Assembly (NCBI GenBank): GCA_019218445.1
Contig: JAHUUM010000007.1
Coordinates: 1-64,000, forward strand
Length of the DNA stretch: 64,000 bases
Direction of reading: 5' to 3'
Source of the DNA: Weeksellaceae bacterium TAE3-ERU29
Lineage (GTDB): Bacteria; Bacteroidota; Bacteroidia; Flavobacteriales; Weeksellaceae
Shown: positions 61,026 through 64,000 of the stretch, in pieces
How positions within the stretch are numbered: position 1 is the first letter of the stretch
Layout: each line of letters starts with the position of its first letter
Notes under the pieces: model-generated
What the model was told of the DNA's origin: nothing
The model's input: only the letters and a program-made list of their open reading frames with translations
The model's database searches: none
Made by a program: the position numbers and the translations under genes

Positions 61026-62857
61026 ATAAATTGAATTTTAATTTTTAATAAATATTGTCTTGGTGGCATATATCTGTTTGGCATAGATTGATAAATTTTA
61101 TTGGTTAAATTGTAAACATCCACTCCAATATTAAACTTATTTTCTCGCCCGAAAGCATAATATAAACCTGTGTTTAAAATGGTATAAGCCTTAACTTTAT
61201 TCGTCTCAGACTCATTTATTCTGAATTCATCTACATATAAATTTTGCAGATAAAAATTCCAGTTTTTATAATCTGAACTTATTGTTCCGTTAAATTTATT
61301 TTTAGGAACATAAGGTAAAAGCTCATTATTTTGTTTGTTAATTGCTTTTGTATAAGCATAATTTGCGTTCAATTTTAAATTGAAATCTTTAGAAGAATAA
61401 AGTTTAGCATTCAAATACGTTTCAAATCCTTTAGATTCTACATTATGTGTATTTTCCGGAGCCCAATAGCCTTTTAACGTTGGAACCCAGCGAATCATAT
61501 CTTCTATCTTATTGTAATACAGAACAACATTAAAATCTATCTTTCCATTATTAAACTCATTGGAAATTTCTAATTGATTTGTAGTTTCTGCTTTTAAGTT
61601 GATGTTTCCTCCCGGTTGCCAAAATAAGTCATTAAACGTTGGCATTCTAAAGTTTTTGGAATAATTGATTTTGAACTTTAGATTTTTTAAATATTCATAA
61701 TTAAAGCCGAGAGAATACAATAACGGACTTTTAAAATCATTGGAAAATTCTTTTCTGATTCCCGCCTCATAATACAATTTTGAACTGACTTGATGAGATA
61801 ATAAAGTTGCTATACTTTCCCCAAGTCGCTCTTCTTTTCCTATTCCTGAGCCGTCGCCTTTGGCATAACTTTTTTGAACTTGACCTAAAACAGAAAGATT
61901 CAAATTTTTATAAAAAGTATGTCGATAATCTGTTTTTAAAACTAAACTGGAAACTGTTCCGCTCGAAAGATAATTGGTAGCATCAACATCATCAAAATAT
62001 CTGAACTTTTCGTAAATATATCCTGCTTTTACATTAGCTTTATTTTTCACAGAATTAAAATTCCAATGCACAAGATTCCTGATATTATCGTTATAATATT
62101 TCGTTTTATTTTCGGTAGGTTCTATTAGTGAAAAATGCCTTAAATCTGAATGAGCTTGATTATAAAAAAATAATTTTTGATGATTATTAATTTTATATCC
62201 GACATTAAATCCTAAAGTATTTGCATAAAACTTTCCGTTTAGGTTTTTATAATTTTTCTTTTTGATTTCAAAATCATTTTTAGATTGATTTCTATTTAAA
62301 ACTAAATTAAACGCCCATTTATCTTTTCCGGATTTCAGTTTATATCCCATTTGAGCCGTTCCGAAACTTCCACCCAAAAGATTAACTTCGTGTTCTGTTT
62401 GTTGATTAAAATTTAATTCATTATTTAAATGAATACTTCCCCCGATTGCTCCACTTCCGTAAACCACGCTTCCGCCACCAAGTTTCACGGCAATCTCCTC
62501 GTAATCATAAGAATTAATCGTATTAAAATCTGACTGACCTAAAAACAATGAATTAACATTTATTCCGTTCCAAAATACCGAAGTTTGTTGTGCTGATGTT
62601 CCTCTAAAAGAAGGAGATGAAACCATACCGTAACCATCTTCTTTAAAGAATACGGGACTGTTTAACTTCAATAAATCAGTTAGAGAATAAGGACTTTTTT
62701 GAATGACAGAATCAGAAATTAATAAAACATTCTGCACTTTATCTGCCTCAAATATAAAGACATCCGAAACGACTAAATCTTTTAGACGAATGGTATCTTG
62801 TTGAGCTTTAAGACTTATAAAACTCAATAATAATAAAAGTAAAAATTTATTTTTCAT
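61022..62857 (-). CDS. btuB: TonB-dependent receptor, BtuB-like (cobalamin uptake)
   Basis: 611 residues with a signal peptide ending LKAQ. Plug domain (about 30-150): PYSLTDLLKLNSPVFFKEDGYGMVSSPSFRGTSAQQTSVFWNG and VKLGGGSVVYGSGAIGGSIHL. The beta-barrel ends in KIKIQFI, with aromatic-rich strands and the FRMPTFNDLFWQPGG segment typical of BtuB-class receptors. Length (about 610) matches BtuB and is far shorter than SusC. There is no carboxypeptidase-like N-terminal extension. The cobalamin riboswitch directly upstream makes vitamin B12 or another corrinoid the probable substrate. Confidence 0.9.
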   Translation of the reverse strand: MKNKFLLLLLLSFISLKAQQDTIRLKDLVVSDVFIFEADKVQNVLLISDSVIQKSPYSLTDLLKLNSPVFFKEDGYGMVSSPSFRGTSAQQTSVFWNGINVNSLFLGQSDFNTINSYDYEEIAVKLGGGSVVYGSGAIGGSIHLNNELNFNQQTEHEVNLLGGSFGTAQMGYKLKSGKDKWAFNLVLNRNQSKNDFEIKKKNYKNLNGKFYANTLGFNVGYKINNHQKLFFYNQAHSDLRHFSLIEPTENKTKYYNDNIRNLVHWNFNSVKNKANVKAGYIYEKFRYFDDVDATNYLSSGTVSSLVLKTDYRHTFYKNLNLSVLGQVQKSYAKGDGSGIGKEERLGESIATLLSHQVSSKLYYEAGIRKEFSNDFKSPLLYSLGFNYEYLKNLKFKINYSKNFRMPTFNDLFWQPGGNINLKAETTNQLEISNEFNNGKIDFNVVLYYNKIEDMIRWVPTLKGYWAPENTHNVESKGFETYLNAKLYSSKDFNLKLNANYAYTKAINKQNNELLPYVPKNKFNGTISSDYKNWNFYLQNLYVDEFRINESETNKVKAYTILNTGLYYAFGRENKFNIGVDVYNLTNKIYQSMPNRYMPPRQYLLKIKIQFI

Positions 62858-62899
62858 ACACTAAATAACCTTTATTCCCGAAGGTTGATTTTGGGTTAT

Positions 62900-63070
62900 G
62901 TATTGGCAGGTCTCCTGACTTATTTCTTTTATTATGCCTTCCCAATTTTATAAATCAGTGGCTTTGTATAATAAAATTATGAAATTTTACAGTTGCGGGT
63001 ACAGTAATGGATTTTCACCATTTTCCCTTTTAAGTTTTATCTTAAAATAAGATAAAACACCAAATACTTG
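62900..63070 (-). ncRNA. cobalamin (B12) riboswitch
   Basis: Read on the minus strand, the conserved blocks occur in the canonical order: GGTG near the 5' end (about 63062), GGGAAAATGGTGAAAATCC (about 63029-63010), CCCGCAACTGTAA (about 62999-62985), the B12 box GCCACTG (62962-62956), GGGAAGGC, and AGTCAGGAGACCTGCC (62919-62904). The structure ends about 45 nt before the receptor start, so ligand binding probably blocks translation initiation. Feedback repression of uptake when corrinoid is plentiful is the expected logic. Confidence 0.95.
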
Positions 63071-63071
63071 G

Positions 63072-63079
63072 CAAATATA
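63072..63079 (-). promoter_or_regulatory. -7 box of the riboswitch-btuB-btuG transcript
   Basis: TATATTTG on the minus strand fits TAnnTTTG and lies just upstream of the riboswitch 5' end. No clear TTG at -33. Confidence 0.5.
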
Positions 63080-63111
63080 ATGGATTTATTTATTAAATGA
63101 TAAGTGATTTG

Positions 63112-64000
63112 CTAATGTTTACGCTCGACAACGTAATTTAGTAAAGTTTTTAGAGATTCTTTAGCTTCAGACTCTTCAAACTCATCTAAAATACGTAATG
63201 CTTTATCTCTATAATCATACATAGCTTGTTCGGCATAATTCAATCCTCCATGATTTTTTACGTATTCTATGACTTCTCGTACCCGTTTTTTGTTATTATT
63301 ATATTTTTTAACAGAGCGGATAAGCCAACGCCTTTCGCTTTTGGAAGCGGTATTTATACTATAGATTAATGGGAGTGTCATTTTTTGTTCTTTAATGTCT
63401 ATCCCAATCGGCTTCCCAATAATATTGGTGCTGGTATAATCAAATAAATCATCTTTAATTTGAAAGGCTATTCCGACTAATTCGCCAAAACGATACATTT
63501 TTTTTGCAATGTCTTCATCTGCTCCTACAGAACGTGCTCCAATTTCACAACAAGCAGAAAGTAAAGCAGCGGTTTTTTGTCTGATGATTTCAAAATAAAT
63601 ATCTTCTGTAATATCAAGATTTTTCGCCTTCTCAATTTGTAATAATTCGCCTTCGCTCATTTCTCTTATGGCATTAGAAACAACCGTAAGTAAATCGAAA
63701 TCTTTATTTTCTGAGGCTAACAAAACACTTTTTGATAATAGATAATCCCCGACTAAAACAGCGATTTTATTTTTCCACATGGCATTAATAGAGAAAAATC
63801 CTCTGCGGAGATTACTGTCATCTACCACATCATCATGTACCAAAGAAGCTGTGTGAATAAGCTCTATCATAGATGCACCGCGATAAGTTCTTTCTGTGGT
63901 TTCACCAAGTAATTTTGCAGTTAAAAAAACAAACATCGGACGCATTTGTTTACCTTTTCTACGAACGATAAATTGCATTATCCTATCTAATAGTGAGACA
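63112..64000 (-). CDS. polyprenyl diphosphate synthase, cut by the window edge
   Basis: The C-terminal part of an all-trans polyprenyl synthase (octaprenyl/IspB-like, precursor of the menaquinone side chain). First Asp-rich motif LVHDDVVDDSNLRRG, second Asp-rich motif FQIKDDLFDYT, and the GKQMRPMF substrate segment. An ATG at 63978 is internal: the open frame continues in phase to the window end (VSLLDRIMQF), so 30-40 N-terminal residues lie beyond it. The btuB transcript starts in the same direction downstream of this gene. Confidence 0.92.
   Translation of the reverse strand, partial: VSLLDRIMQFIVRRKGKQMRPMFVFLTAKLLGETTERTYRGASMIELIHTASLVHDDVVDDSNLRRGFFSINAMWKNKIAVLVGDYLLSKSVLLASENKDFDLLTVVSNAIREMSEGELLQIEKAKNLDITEDIYFEIIRQKTAALLSACCEIGARSVGADEDIAKKMYRFGELVGIAFQIKDDLFDYTSTNIIGKPIGIDIKEQKMTLPLIYSINTASKSERRWLIRSVKKYNNNKKRVREVIEYVKNHGGLNYAEQAMYDYRDKALRILDEFEESEAKESLKTLLNYVVERKH

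Noticed and set aside
1-64000. tRNA, rRNA or insertion-sequence genes
   Set aside because: I found no T-arm/acceptor pattern, no rRNA-like text and no transposase motif. The intergenic gaps are accounted for by promoters, terminators, small repeats or debris.

Overview
The window comes from an AT-rich member of the Bacteroidota, class Flavobacteriia (Flavobacteriaceae or Weeksellaceae; I cannot name a genus). The evidence is the gldK-gldL-gldM-gldN block of the type IX secretion/gliding motor, the gldB-gldC pair, families largely confined to this phylum (DUF4290, DUF4476, DUF3109), lipoproteins with acidic residues after the lipid cysteine, and repeated Flavobacterium-type promoters (TTG-N17-23-TAnnTTTG). 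I saw no rRNA, tRNA, CRISPR array or transposase gene.

Layout. 1-1600: small hypothetical genes and gene debris, including the 3' remnant of a tandem paralogue and a 45-codon secreted peptide followed by in-frame debris. 1591-4197: a tight minus-strand operon (DUF3109, a 555-residue protein with a nucleoside-phosphorylase-like C-terminus, an ArsC/Spx-type protein). 4198-4673: a GC-rich structured repeat and a second repeat. 4674-13190: prolyl oligopeptidase, a DUF4476 protein, and two tandem surface lipoproteins with Ig-like and BspA leucine-rich repeats. 13331-22905 (minus): FAD oxidoreductase, gldNMLK, an arginase-fold protein that has lost metal ligands, and topA. 23185-29072: nadE and gldB-gldC from a compact divergent promoter, a PatB/MalY aminotransferase and trigger factor. 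29154-30947: a TPR-membrane-HTH regulator.

31084-45125 is the least conventional region. A plus-strand cluster encodes an SPFH/Band-7-SHOCT protein, two zinc-ribbon proteins, three small membrane proteins (one DUF805) and a 366-residue acidic protein. It is followed by a three-gene module: an 834-residue Sel1-repeat protein, an HSP90-family ATPase and a helical-repeat protein. A 51-bp direct repeat (49/51 identical) brackets that module, each copy lying just after a stop codon. Next come a ParB-like protein, a D12-class adenine methyltransferase and a lipoprotein metallopeptidase. This cluster is my best candidate for an undescribed system: an HSP90 chaperone with repeat-protein partners, beside a membrane-associated stress or defence operon and a DNA-modification pair.

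45137-64000 is mostly housekeeping: queE, folD, guaB, argS, a stand-alone hisE, ppx-ppk1, and an operon DUF4290-murA-two DUF368 proteins-aroE. That operon joins the first peptidoglycan-precursor step to probable undecaprenyl-phosphate recycling. MurA has Asp in place of the fosfomycin-reactive Cys. The window ends with a cobalamin riboswitch controlling a TonB-dependent receptor and a beta-propeller lipoprotein (BtuB/BtuG-like), then a polyprenyl diphosphate synthase cut by the window edge.
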